Shown here piece after piece: positions 52,137 through 60,786 of a stretch of DNA of 64,000 bases (its first letter is position 1; each line of letters opens with the position of its first letter). A program made the position numbers and the translations under genes. The stretch comes from Flavobacterium sp. GT3R68. Lineage in GTDB: Bacteria > Bacteroidota > Bacteroidia > Flavobacteriales > Flavobacteriaceae. A model generated the notes under the pieces. That model did no database searches. It was not told the DNA's origin and saw only the letters and a list, made by a program, of their open reading frames with translations. The stretch spans positions 124,001 to 188,000 of the forward strand of contig NZ_VJZK01000004.1 in the NCBI RefSeq assembly GCF_007109225.1, given 5' to 3'.

Positions 52137-54827
52137 ATGAACGAAGACGAAGAAAATATAAACCCCGAAGACCAGAATGAAGCAAACTCTTTTGATGAAA
52201 ATCAAGCAGAGATAAAACCTTCTGAAGGCCGCCATTTTTACGATAATAACGAGGAAGACAGTCATGATACAATTACGAAAGTAACCGGCATGTATAAGGA
52301 CTGGTTTCTGGATTATGCATCCTATGTAATTCTGGAGCGTGCTGTTCCTGCCATTGAAGACGGTTTCAAACCTGTTCAGCGCAGAATCATGCACTCTTTG
52401 AAGGAATTGGACGATGGCCGTTATAATAAAGTTGCCAATGTCGTAGGTCACACCATGCAATATCATCCGCACGGAGATCAGAGTATTGGTGATGCAATGG
52501 TGCAGATTGGCCAAAAGGAATTACTCATTGACTGTCAGGGAAACTGGGGTAACATTCTCACAGGAGATGGGGCTGCAGCTTCGCGTTATATTGAAGCCAG
52601 ATTATCCAAATTTGCTTTGGAAGTCATTTACAGCCCAAAAATTACGGATTGGGGTGTTTCATATGATGGAAGAAGGGCAGAACCAAATAATCTTCCTGTA
52701 AAATTCCCGTTGCTTTTGGCACAGGGAGCCGAAGGTATTGCAGTTGGTCTTTCCACCAAAGTACTGCCGCACAATTTTAACGAACTGATTGACGCCTCGA
52801 TAAAAATCCTGAAAGGGAAACCGTTCACCATCTTTCCCGATTTCATGACTGCGGGTATTGCCGACGTATCCAATTATAATGACGGAATGCGTGGCGGAAG
52901 AATCCGTGTGCGTGCGAAAATCGCGCAGTTGGATAAAAATACATTGGTGATTACCCAAATTCCATTTTCTACCAATACTACGACTTTGATTGACAGTATT
53001 TTGAAAGCGAACGAAAAAGGGAAAATAAAAATCAAGAAAATTGAGGACAATACGGCCGCGGAAGTAGAAATTCTAATCCATTTGTATCCTGGTGTTTCCC
53101 CTGATAAAACAATCGATGCCCTTTTTGCTTTTACTGGTTGTGAGACTTCGGTAGCGCCATTGGGATGTGTGATTCAGGACAACAAGCCGCTTTTTGTTGG
53201 CGTTACGGATATGTTGAAAATTTCGACTGAGAGAACCGTGGGCTTACTTAAGAGTGAACTCGAAATACAACTCTCCGAACTCGAAGAGCAATGGCATTTC
53301 CTTTCATTGGAAAGAATTTTTATCGAAAAGAAAGTATACCGTCTTATTGAAGAGGAAACCACCAAAGAAGGTGTGATTTCTGCTATCGATGAAGGTTTGA
53401 AACCACATATTAAACATTTAAAAAGAGCAGTTACCGAAGAAGATATTTTACGCCTGACGGAAATCCGGATTATGCGTATCTCAAAATTCGATAGTAATAA
53501 AGCCCAAGATAAGATTGAAGCGCTGGAAGGTGATATCGAACAGGTAAAACACGATTTGGCACATTTAATTGATTTTGCCATTGCTTATTTTACCAAATTA
53601 AAAGAGAAGTACGGAAAAGGAAGGGAACGCCAGACCGAACTGCGTATTTTTGATGATATCGAAGCAACGAAAGTAGTTTTGCGTAACACCAAATTGTACG
53701 TAAACAGGGAAGAAGGTTTTATCGGAACCAGCCTGAAAAAAGACGAATATGTGACCGATTGTTCGGATATTGACGATGTAATAGTGTTTCTGCGCAACGG
53801 TACGATGATGGTCTGTAAAGTAGATGACAAGAAATTTATCGGAAAAGATATTATCCATGTGGATATTTTCGACAAAAATGATAAACGAACGGTGTATAAT
53901 ATGATTTACCGTGATGGAAAATCAGGACCTTCTTATATTAAGCGATTCCATGTTTCGGGAGTTACCCGTGATAAAGCGTATGATCTGACCAATGAAACCG
54001 CTGGTTCACAAGTGTTGTATTTTTCACATAATCCAAATGGAGAAGCAGAAGTGATTACCATTTTACTGCGTCAGATCGGAAGTGTCAAGAAACTGAAATT
54101 CGACATTGATTTTGCAAGTTTGGGCATTAAAGGCAGAAGTTCGAAAGGGAATCTCGTGACAAAATACCCAATCAAGAAAATTGAACTGAAAGAAAAAGGG
54201 ATTTCGACATTGCTTCCGAGAAAAATTTGGTTTGATGATACCGTACAACGTCTGAACGTGGATGGAAGAGGAGAACTATTAGGCGAATTCAGGCCTAACG
54301 ATAAAATACTGATTATTCAGCAATCCGGAAAACTGAAAGTCATTACTCCGGAACTGACGACGCATTTTGATGAAGACATGGTTGTTTTGGAAAAATGGGT
54401 TCCTAAAAAACCGGTTTCTGCGATTTATTTTGATGGGGAAAAGGAACGTTATTATATCAAACGTTTCCTCATTGAAAATGAAAACAAGGACGAAATTTTT
54501 ATCACCGAGCATCCTAATTCCCAATTAGAAATTGTAGCTACTGATTATCGACCTATGGCAGAATTGGTGTTCAGCAAAGTGAAAGGCGTTCAAAAAGAAA
54601 ATCTGACTGTTGATATAGAAAACTTTATCTCTGTGAAGGGATTAAAAGCATTAGGGAATCAATTAACGACCGATAAACTTAAACAGGTAAATCTGTTGGA
54701 ACCATTGCCTTATGTACCACCGATAGAAGAAATCCCTGAAGAAATGGAAGTTCTGGATGAAACAGATATGGGCGGAGAAAATATAAGCCTCGAGGATGAT
54801 GGCCAGATTACGCTGACTTTAGAATAA
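52137..54827 (+). CDS. parC: DNA topoisomerase IV subunit A
   Basis: Cleavage subunit, 896 residues. An acidic N-terminal extension (about 45 residues) precedes the winged-helix core with FKPVQRRIMHSLKELDDGRYNKVANVVG, YHPHGDQSIGDAMV and the catalytic Tyr in AASRYIEARLSKFA. Coiled-coil region about residues 350-500; C-terminal beta-pinwheel repeats from about residue 530 and an acidic tail (EEIPEEMEVLDETDMGGEN). The quinolone-determining region carries GDQS, typical wild-type-like. Co-transcribed with parE, followed by a terminator. Confidence 0.95.
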   Translation: MNEDEENINPEDQNEANSFDENQAEIKPSEGRHFYDNNEEDSHDTITKVTGMYKDWFLDYASYVILERAVPAIEDGFKPVQRRIMHSLKELDDGRYNKVANVVGHTMQYHPHGDQSIGDAMVQIGQKELLIDCQGNWGNILTGDGAAASRYIEARLSKFALEVIYSPKITDWGVSYDGRRAEPNNLPVKFPLLLAQGAEGIAVGLSTKVLPHNFNELIDASIKILKGKPFTIFPDFMTAGIADVSNYNDGMRGGRIRVRAKIAQLDKNTLVITQIPFSTNTTTLIDSILKANEKGKIKIKKIEDNTAAEVEILIHLYPGVSPDKTIDALFAFTGCETSVAPLGCVIQDNKPLFVGVTDMLKISTERTVGLLKSELEIQLSELEEQWHFLSLERIFIEKKVYRLIEEETTKEGVISAIDEGLKPHIKHLKRAVTEEDILRLTEIRIMRISKFDSNKAQDKIEALEGDIEQVKHDLAHLIDFAIAYFTKLKEKYGKGRERQTELRIFDDIEATKVVLRNTKLYVNREEGFIGTSLKKDEYVTDCSDIDDVIVFLRNGTMMVCKVDDKKFIGKDIIHVDIFDKNDKRTVYNMIYRDGKSGPSYIKRFHVSGVTRDKAYDLTNETAGSQVLYFSHNPNGEAEVITILLRQIGSVKKLKFDIDFASLGIKGRSSKGNLVTKYPIKKIELKEKGISTLLPRKIWFDDTVQRLNVDGRGELLGEFRPNDKILIIQQSGKLKVITPELTTHFDEDMVVLEKWVPKKPVSAIYFDGEKERYYIKRFLIENENKDEIFITEHPNSQLEIVATDYRPMAELVFSKVKGVQKENLTVDIENFISVKGLKALGNQLTTDKLKQVNLLEPLPYVPPIEEIPEEMEVLDETDMGGENISLEDDGQITLTLE

Positions 54828-54864
54828 AAAAAACCCCGAATCTTTAAAGAATTCGGGGTTTTTA
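54828..54864. terminator. Bidirectional terminator after parC
   Basis: CCCCGAAT pairs with ATTCGGGG with an A-tract before and T5 after. Confidence 0.85.
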
Positions 54865-54871
54865 TTATATA

Positions 54872-55345
54872 TTATTTTTGTGCTGCTGCTTCTCTTTCTG
54901 CTTTCTTTTTCTTTTCAGCATCAAGAATTGCACCAGTTCCTGCTCCAAGTCCGGCTCCGGCCAAACCGCCAATTACGGCTCCGGTACCACGATCTTTTTT
55001 ATTGATAACAGCACCAGTTACGGCTCCGACACCCGCACCAATCACTGCACCTTTAGCAGCGCCACTCCATCCTTTTTTCTTTTGGGCAGCAGTAACAGGA
55101 GCTGCTGGAGCTGCTGAAGCTGAGTGGTGAACGATAACTTTTTGCGGACGCTGATTATCCATAATCGTCTGCATAGAATCTATGCTTTTCTGTTTTGCGA
55201 GCTCCACTTGTTGTTGCTCAATCACTACATTCATGGAATCAATAGTAGCTTGTTTGGAGTTTTCTGTAACTCCTGCTTCGTTTCCAGTATTTTTACAGGA
55301 AATCAGAAGAATGGATGATGTTAAAATAAATACTATCTTTTTCAT
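54872..55345 (-). CDS. Glycine-zipper lipoprotein
   Basis: A 157-residue lipoprotein: signal MKKIVFILTSSILLISC, an amphipathic helix with heptad spacing (ATIDSMNVVIEQQQVELAKQK), Ala/Pro linker, then a glycine zipper (AAKGAVIGAGVGAVTGAVI and GTGAVIGGLAGAGLGAGTGA) able to insert in a membrane, and a Lys/Ala tail. It resembles YMGG-like Gly-zipper proteins. Role in the envelope unknown. Confidence 0.85.
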   Translation of the reverse strand: MKKIVFILTSSILLISCKNTGNEAGVTENSKQATIDSMNVVIEQQQVELAKQKSIDSMQTIMDNQRPQKVIVHHSASAAPAAPVTAAQKKKGWSGAAKGAVIGAGVGAVTGAVINKKDRGTGAVIGGLAGAGLGAGTGAILDAEKKKKAEREAAAQK

Positions 55346-55524
55346 AATCGTTGATTTAAGTTTTTATAAAGATAAAAAACAAATAGTTATCTGCATAATC
55401 ATTTGTATTTTAATGATATTTGCAAATAGTATGCCAAATAATTTTTTTCCCGTCAAGTGCCGGAATACGTGACCTTTGGCATAATAAAAGTCACCCAATT
55501 AAGTGGTATTTGGTTGAAATATTT
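55346..55524. other. Intergenic region
   Basis: An AT-rich gap between two minus-strand genes; no promoter or RNA structure was convincing. Confidence 0.4.
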
Positions 55525-56301
55525 TTATTTGGCTTTATTTTTCTTCATTTTCATGTTCAGAACTTCCACCAGTAGTGAGAAAGAAATCGCAAAATATAGA
55601 TATCCTTTTGAAACCGGTGTCACATGATTTCCGAAAATGGCGGCATCAGCTAAATGGGCACTTTCTGTTATCAACATGAATCCAATTAAGAGTAAAAATG
55701 AGAGTCCCAGTATTTGAATCGATGGGTGTTTATTTACAAAACTTCCAACAGGAACAGCAAACTGCATCATAATCAGGACCGAAATTACTACGGCAGCAAC
55801 CATTATATACAAAGCACCATCCACACCGTTTGTCATTCCAACAGCAGTAAGAATACTGTCAAACGAGAAAACCAAATCGATTATTATAATTTGAAAAATA
55901 ACGTTTCCAAAAGTTTTGGTTGCAGCTTTTCCCAATTGTTTTTCTTCTTCGCCTCTCTCGTCCACTTTTTCTCTGATTTCATTGGTACTTTTATATAAAA
56001 GAAAAAGTCCTCCAAGGAGAAGAATAATGCTTTGGCCGCTAACCTGAGCTTGTAGCCAGCTCCAATTAATACTGAATAATGGTTCTTTCATTGCAATCAG
56101 GTATGAAATTCCCATCAGAAGTACGATTCTCATGAACATAGCTAAAAACATTCCTATTTTGGTGGCTCTTTTACGTTTTTCAGCAGGTAATTTTCCAGTT
56201 GCAATCGATATAAAAATAATATTATCAATTCCCAGGACAATTTCAAGAAAAGTTAATGTTAATAAGGCAATCCACGCATCGGCATTTAAAAATACTTCCA
56301 T
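55525..56301 (-). CDS. TerC family integral membrane protein
   Basis: A 258-residue protein with about 7 hydrophobic segments. TerC signatures: LEIVLGIDNIIFISIATGKLP at the start, and IIIDLVFSFDSILTAVGMTN in the middle, each with the conserved Asp thought to bind metal. Alx/TerC-family members act in Mn(II) efflux, protein metallation and tellurite resistance; which applies here is unknown. Isolated gene. Confidence 0.93.
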   Translation of the reverse strand: MEVFLNADAWIALLTLTFLEIVLGIDNIIFISIATGKLPAEKRKRATKIGMFLAMFMRIVLLMGISYLIAMKEPLFSINWSWLQAQVSGQSIILLLGGLFLLYKSTNEIREKVDERGEEEKQLGKAATKTFGNVIFQIIIIDLVFSFDSILTAVGMTNGVDGALYIMVAAVVISVLIMMQFAVPVGSFVNKHPSIQILGLSFLLLIGFMLITESAHLADAAIFGNHVTPVSKGYLYFAISFSLLVEVLNMKMKKNKAK

Positions 56302-56349
56302 TCTGTTTAATTTGAGTTATAATTTATATTGGCTGTACTATTGAAAATA

Positions 56350-56718
56350 TTAGATTTTTTGGGCAATCCCTTTTTGTTTTTGATCGCTTCCCACAATTCC
56401 ATATTCAAAGGTATATGAATTTTCTGAAGTGGTCAAAATTTTAATGCCAATTGCTTTTTTTTCAGCCATATTTTTGGGATGCAGTTTCTGCACGATATAT
56501 TCGCAGTCATTTACCCATCGGATGGAGGCCGTATCAGTTTTACCTTCATAGGTCTCGATTTGGATATTTTCGGATCTTTCAAAAACTGATGTTTTTTTTA
56601 CACCATCAATTTCCTGTACAAATTCAAATTTCCCTGTTTTAAAATCGGTGCAGTTGCGTTGTTGGTTATAGCAGGAAGTAAGTAATATCAGAACGAAAAG
56701 CAATACTGTTTTTTTCAT
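56350..56718 (-). CDS. Small lipoprotein of unknown function
   Basis: A 122-residue lipoprotein (MKKTVLLFVLILLTSC signal, Cys16), with a beta-rich mature part: CTDFKTGKFEFVQEIDGVKKTSVFERSE, then IRWVNDCEYIVQKLHPKN and YTFEYGIVGSDQKQKG. It overlaps the DinB-like gene by 4 bases and is the last gene of the murQ operon. Function unknown. Confidence 0.78.
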   Translation of the reverse strand: MKKTVLLFVLILLTSCYNQQRNCTDFKTGKFEFVQEIDGVKKTSVFERSENIQIETYEGKTDTASIRWVNDCEYIVQKLHPKNMAEKKAIGIKILTTSENSYTFEYGIVGSDQKQKGIAQKI

Positions 56719-57290
56719 TTTAACTTGTTTAATTCGTCGTCAGTAAAATTTTTAATCGTTTTTTCTTTCGAAAATTTATCAGCATTATAATTAGCGGATT
56801 TGTTTTTGGGAATAGACAAACTCTCCCAATCCCCTTTTTTAAGCAATTTTGCGTAAAATACAATCTGTCCTACGTGATAAGGATAATGTGCCAATTGCCT
56901 GTTGATCGAATCGGCAACCGAATGGCCTTCATTGCGAATGTAAATGATATCCGAAAGCTGTTCCGGCTGCAAGGAGTTGATGGCATTAAAACAACAATCC
57001 CAACCTTCATTCCATTTCTTCAGAAGTTCTGCTTTATCATTGATGTCATTTTCAAACTCACTGTCTCGGTTGCGCCATTCTTTTTCACCGTCCGTTGTCA
57101 GGAAATCCGTCCACCGTGAAAGCATGTTTCCGGACAAATGCTTGATAATGGTCGCAATACTGTTGGTGTCTTCATTCAGAGAAATGAAAAGTTGCTCCGG
57201 TACCAATTGGTCCATCGCTTTTTCGCCTATGGTTTTGTAATAAAGGAACTGTTTTTTTACGCTTTCAAGATATTGACTGTTGATTTCCAT
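56715..57290 (-). CDS. DinB-like/DUF1572 family protein
   Basis: A 191-residue helical-bundle protein of the DinB superfamily. The potential metal His residues sit in IATIIKHLSGNM and in QLAHYPYHVGQIVFYAKLL, the family's usual pattern. Members bind metals and may act as thiol transferases; the substrate is unknown. Two bases separate it from the pentapeptide gene and four overlap with the lipoprotein, so it is within the murQ operon. Confidence 0.85.
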   Translation of the reverse strand: MEINSQYLESVKKQFLYYKTIGEKAMDQLVPEQLFISLNEDTNSIATIIKHLSGNMLSRWTDFLTTDGEKEWRNRDSEFENDINDKAELLKKWNEGWDCCFNAINSLQPEQLSDIIYIRNEGHSVADSINRQLAHYPYHVGQIVFYAKLLKKGDWESLSIPKNKSANYNADKFSKEKTIKNFTDDELNKLK

Positions 57291-57292
57291 AA

Positions 57293-57865
57293 TTATTGAA
57301 TTTTGATGTCATACTTTTCCAAAAGTCCCTGAATACCAACGGTTGAAAATTTTGCTTTTTTCATCGGATTGAATTCGGGATCGATCTTATAATTATAGGC
57401 TGTCAAAAAATTGACTTCCTTGAGTTGGGTATCATTAAAAATAGCTCCCGCCAGATTACAGTTTTCGAAAATAGAATGGGAAAGATTGGTTCCGATAAAA
57501 GTGACTTCTTTCAGTGAACTGCTGACAAATTTCGTTTTAAGCATTTTTTTATTGGCAAAAGAAGAATAATCCAGAATACATTCTTCAAAATCCACATGAA
57601 ACAGGAAATCATCGCAAGTATGGAAGTGTATGCCAAGGAGTTTACAATTTTTGAATTGTACGGTTTTTAAACTGCTATTGTTCAGCTTGGTCATGGACAG
57701 ATTACAATCTATAAAATCACAATCGATAAAAGTATTATATCCAAAATCGCTGTTAGAAAAGTCGCAGTTCTTGAAAATGCAGCCCTCAAACTCACGGTTA
57801 TTGATTTTTTTATCAATAGCGATGACTTTCTCGAAAGTCTGATGAATGTTGATCAGGTTTTCCAT
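57293..57865 (-). CDS. Pentapeptide-repeat protein, Qnr-like
   Basis: A 190-residue right-handed beta-helix protein. Pentapeptides (A/C/S-x-(F/L)-x-x) begin near residue 25 (FEGCIFKNCDFSNSDFGYNTF) and continue to about residue 160, with a break at IHFHTCDDFLFHVDFEEC and a C-terminal helix IQGLLEKYDIKI, similar in layout and size to Qnr/MfpA proteins that shield gyrase or topoisomerase IV by mimicking DNA. The start 57865 (MENLINIHQ) overlaps the preceding stop as TAATG. Quinolone protection is not shown and is inference. Confidence 0.8.
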   Translation of the reverse strand: MENLINIHQTFEKVIAIDKKINNREFEGCIFKNCDFSNSDFGYNTFIDCDFIDCNLSMTKLNNSSLKTVQFKNCKLLGIHFHTCDDFLFHVDFEECILDYSSFANKKMLKTKFVSSSLKEVTFIGTNLSHSIFENCNLAGAIFNDTQLKEVNFLTAYNYKIDPEFNPMKKAKFSTVGIQGLLEKYDIKIQ

Positions 57866-58086
57866 TAGTGTCCGAACAGGCTTTTCATTATTGTTTTCAA
57901 TCCCAGAAATAAAAGGGTCATTGCCCCTATGCAAATCAAAATTCCGAAACCTAAAATTAACGGAAATATAGGCTGCAGTTTATTGATCAATGCAAAATGG
58001 ATTACTGTTGGGCCAATGAAGATACAAGGCAAGGCCCATGCAATGAATTTTATTCCTTTGTTTAATATTTCTTTATTGGTATGCAT
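57865..58086 (-). CDS. DUF6095-like two-helix membrane protein
   Basis: A 73-residue protein with two hydrophobic helices (FIAWALPCIFIGPTVIHFAL and FPLILGFGILICIGAMTLLFLGL). The motif WALPCIFIGPTVIHFAL is characteristic of a small flavobacterial family normally next to murQ, as here. Function unknown. Its stop shares an A with the start of the pentapeptide gene. Confidence 0.82.
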   Translation of the reverse strand: MHTNKEILNKGIKFIAWALPCIFIGPTVIHFALINKLQPIFPLILGFGILICIGAMTLLFLGLKTIMKSLFGH

Positions 58087-58095
58087 CGATTATTT

Positions 58096-58560
58096 TTAAA
58101 AAGTTAATGCTACTCCAATAGCATTTTTATTAGAGACAAAATTTATTTTTTCAACAGTAAAGGTTGTGGGTTTTTCTAACAGATTATAGTCTTTTACAAC
58201 TGTTTTTATTTTTTTTGAGTAACCAATTTTTACTGGGATTGCTATAATAATTGATGCAATACTCACATAGGTTAAAGCTGTTGGATATCCAGATTCAGTA
58301 CTTGCTGCAATAAGAAAATCAGTTGCAAGCAAAGCGAATCCTCCATATAACATAACACTTCCAACCGTTTTTTTAGTTCTACCCGTATTATAATAGTTTA
58401 ATAATCCAGGTTGTTTTGCTAATAATTCACGGACCTCAGTTGGGGACATTTTTTGGTTTTTTGAGTCAAATATTCGTCCACCGTATTTGTACGTTAATTG
58501 TTGTGAAAAAGAAAATAACGAAGTGAATAAAAATAGAGTAATTAGTAATTTGGTCTTCAT
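58096..58560 (-). CDS. Exported small membrane protein of unknown function
   Basis: A 154-residue protein with a signal peptide (MKTKLLITLFLFTSLFSFSQ) and two later hydrophobic segments (VMLYGGFALLATDFLIA, ALTYVSIASIIIAIPVKIG). It contains FDSKNQKMSPTEVRELLAKQPGLLNYY, which looks like a small conserved module. Second gene of the murQ operon (16-base gap from murQ, 9 to the DUF6095 gene). No named family. Confidence 0.72.
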   Translation of the reverse strand: MKTKLLITLFLFTSLFSFSQQLTYKYGGRIFDSKNQKMSPTEVRELLAKQPGLLNYYNTGRTKKTVGSVMLYGGFALLATDFLIAASTESGYPTALTYVSIASIIIAIPVKIGYSKKIKTVVKDYNLLEKPTTFTVEKINFVSNKNAIGVALTF

Positions 58561-58576
58561 GTGTAATTTATGATAT

Positions 58577-59398
58577 TTACCTGTTTTCGGCTAAATAATG
58601 ATTGATAGCATTTCTTACGCTTCCGTTTTGTTCCAGTAAAGCACTTGCTTCTTCATAGGAAACCGGAATTTCGCCCATGATCATTTTTACGCCGCGATCC
58701 ACTAATTTTTTATTGCTCAATTGCATGTCGACCATTTTATTGCCTTTTACTTTTCCGAGTTGGATCATTGTGGCGGTCGAAATCATATTCAAGACTAATT
58801 TTTGTGCGGTTCCGGCTTTCATGCGGGAACTTCCGGTGACGAATTCAGGGCCTACAACAACTTCAATCGGAAATTTTGCCGTTTGTGAAACCGGGCTTCC
58901 TTCATTGCAGACAATACATCCGGTAATGATATTATTTTGATTACAAGTTTCGAGGCCGCCAATAACGTAAGGTGTGGTTCCTGAGGCGGCGATGCCAATT
59001 ACGACATCATTTTCATTAATATTGTGTTCCTGTAAATCAATCCAGGCTTGGGTAGCATTATCTTCGGCATTTTCTACGGCTCTTCGGATGGCTTTGTCGC
59101 CGCCGGCGATGATTCCGTTGACCAATTCGAAAGGAACACCAAAGGTTGGCGGACATTCCGAAGCATCCACGATCCCCAATCGGCCCGAGGTCCCGGCCCC
59201 GATATAAAAAAGCCTTCCGCCAAGTTTCATTTTAGCCACAATCTGCGTAATCAAAGTTTCTATCTGTGATAAAGCTCTCTCGACTGCAAAAGGAACTGTT
59301 TTATCTTCCTGATTGATATTGAATAGCAATTCGGGAACAGACATTTTTTCTAAATGTTCGTATTTGGAGGATTGTTCGGTGGTTTTGGTAAAAGTCAT
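58577..59398 (-). CDS. murQ: N-acetylmuramic acid 6-phosphate etherase
   Basis: Splits MurNAc-6-phosphate into GlcNAc-6-phosphate and lactate during cell-wall recycling. 273 residues, slightly shorter than E. coli MurQ (298). SIS-domain motifs RLFYIGAGTSGRLGIVDASECPPTFG, GGDKAIRRAVENAEDN, GIAASGTTPYVIGGL and VGPEFVTGSSRMKAGTAQKL are intact, including the catalytic Glu in the AENAED region. It leads a six-gene operon. Promoter element TAACTTTG lies at 59424-59431. Confidence 0.96.
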   Translation of the reverse strand: MTFTKTTEQSSKYEHLEKMSVPELLFNINQEDKTVPFAVERALSQIETLITQIVAKMKLGGRLFYIGAGTSGRLGIVDASECPPTFGVPFELVNGIIAGGDKAIRRAVENAEDNATQAWIDLQEHNINENDVVIGIAASGTTPYVIGGLETCNQNNIITGCIVCNEGSPVSQTAKFPIEVVVGPEFVTGSSRMKAGTAQKLVLNMISTATMIQLGKVKGNKMVDMQLSNKKLVDRGVKMIMGEIPVSYEEASALLEQNGSVRNAINHYLAENR

Positions 59399-59423
59399 TT
59401 TTTTATGTCTGAGTTCAGAGTTT

Positions 59424-59431
59424 CAAAGTTA
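59424..59431 (-). promoter_or_regulatory. -7 promoter element of the murQ operon
   Basis: Minus-strand TAACTTTG, exact TAnnTTTG, 25 bases before ATG 59398. Confidence 0.5.
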
Positions 59432-59492
59432 CAAAGATTTGCTTAAATCCGGGGAATTTAGAGTCAGTTATCGGATTAACAGAACTTCAAAT

Positions 59493-59975
59493 TTATATCA
59501 TTTGCGTTGCTAATTTTTTAGCTACTTTTTGTAATATTTTTTTTCGACTGGCAGATCCGGTACCTAAATAGTAACCATACATAATAACTTTCCCTTTGCG
59601 ATCGATGACACTCAATCTGAAACTTCTATATCCATTTTCATCTTTAGAGTATCGGTATTGTAACGCAATTGAATAAATTGAATTTACATCCGTTACATTG
59701 AATGCTTTTTCGAGGTCTTTATTTTTAGAATCATTTAGTTGGTCTGTATATTGTACCAGGTTTGAAGCAGCGGTTGCAGAAACCACATTAAACCCTTCTT
59801 GTGCTAAAAGATAATTTAACTCCTTTACTGTTCCAATTGCATCATCTTTATTACCGATTGATAATGTTGTTTGTTTGGTAAAATGCTCGCCGGACATAAC
59901 TTTTAATCTAAGGCCACAAGATGTTAAGAACAAAAGAGATAATGCGAGTATTGAAATTTTCAATCTGGTTTTCAT
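59493..59975 (-). CDS. Small lipoprotein of unknown function
   Basis: A 160-residue lipoprotein: signal MKTRLKISILALSLLFLTSC with lipobox LTSC, then GLRLKVMSGEHFTKQTTLSIGN. The mature protein has an alpha/beta pattern (TVKELNYLLAQEGFNVVSA, IYSIALQYRYSKDENGYRSF, LSVIDRKGKVIMYGYYLG). No family recognised. Stands alone between murQ and the repeat copy E. Confidence 0.72.
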   Translation of the reverse strand: MKTRLKISILALSLLFLTSCGLRLKVMSGEHFTKQTTLSIGNKDDAIGTVKELNYLLAQEGFNVVSATAASNLVQYTDQLNDSKNKDLEKAFNVTDVNSIYSIALQYRYSKDENGYRSFRLSVIDRKGKVIMYGYYLGTGSASRKKILQKVAKKLATQMI

Positions 59976-59997
59976 AATTTTTTTAAATATTTTTTTG

Positions 59998-60095
59998 CTG
60001 CGTGAGGGATTGAAACGGAAATCCTTTTATCATGTAGCGTTAGCGAAATGCAAAAGATTGTAGTGAATAGCCCTTTCGCCGGGGCGAACACGCCC
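59998..60095 (+). repeat. Interspersed structured repeat, copy E (divergent subtype)
   Basis: GCGTGAGGGATTGAAACGGAAATCCTTTT, then an arm with AAAAGATT, then GTAGTGAATAGCCC and a second hairpin TTCGCC-GGGGCGAA followed by CACGCC. GCGTG pairs with CACGC as a closing stem. It shares GAAACGG-ATCC and AGTG-A-AGC with copies A to D, so it seems to be a second subtype of the same family. Confidence 0.65.
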
Positions 60096-60105
60096 AAATT
60101 TAAAA

Positions 60106-60786
60106 TTACATAATATACGCCAGTACAATTCCGAAAATAATCATCGAGACTTTGGCAATGTTGAATTTGTGTCCCTCGCTGCTTTCAAAAATGATCGTGG
60201 AGGCGATATGAAACAGAATACCGATGACAATAGCGGTAATTTCGGTGTAATAGTCATTGAGAACGGGCATATAATCCGAAATCAAAGTTCCAAGAGGCGT
60301 CATCACCGCAAATGTCACCATAAACAGGAAAATGGCGGTCTTGCTCAATTGGGCATTGACAAAAAAGGTCGTCAGGATAATGGCAATAGGGAAATGGTGT
60401 ATCGCAATTCCCCAGGCGAGGTCATGGTGGTGATTCACCGGAAAGCCTTCCAATAGCGCGTGAATGCACAGACTGGTGAAAAGCAACCATGGAATATGGA
60501 ACATTTTTTCGTGGCCGTGAACGTGTCCGTGTTCGGCTCCTTTGGAGAAAAACTCGAGGATAATCTGGAATAAAATCCCGATCATGATAAAGATCCCGAC
60601 TTTCGGATTATGGGTGTCATAGACCTCCGGCAGCAGATGCATTACCGTCAGGGAAAGTAAAAAGGAACCGCTGAACGCCAATAACAGTTTCAGGTTTTTC
60701 TTGGCTTCCGGTTTTAGGAAAAGCGCAAAAGAATAACCCAGTAAAACTGAAAGTAACGGTAATAATAGCGGTAATAATTTGTTCAT
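60106..60786 (-). CDS. ZIP family metal transporter
   Basis: A 226-residue membrane protein with about 8 helices. His-rich loop (KGAEHGHVHGHEK) between helices and the ZIP pore motifs CIHALLEGFPVNHHHDLAWGIAIHHFPIAI, with conserved His residues in the metal site, identify a ZIP importer, probably for zinc or other divalent metals. The end overlaps the methyltransferase stop region by one base; together with that gene it forms a two-gene unit. Confidence 0.93.
   Translation of the reverse strand: MNKLLPLLLPLLSVLLGYSFALFLKPEAKKNLKLLLAFSGSFLLSLTVMHLLPEVYDTHNPKVGIFIMIGILFQIILEFFSKGAEHGHVHGHEKMFHIPWLLFTSLCIHALLEGFPVNHHHDLAWGIAIHHFPIAIILTTFFVNAQLSKTAIFLFMVTFAVMTPLGTLISDYMPVLNDYYTEITAIVIGILFHIASTIIFESSEGHKFNIAKVSMIIFGIVLAYIM

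Noticed and set aside
4291-60095. Integron attC sites or insertion sequences as explanation for the interspersed repeats
   Set aside because: No conserved attC core motifs, no target-site duplications recognised, no transposase or integrase gene in the window.
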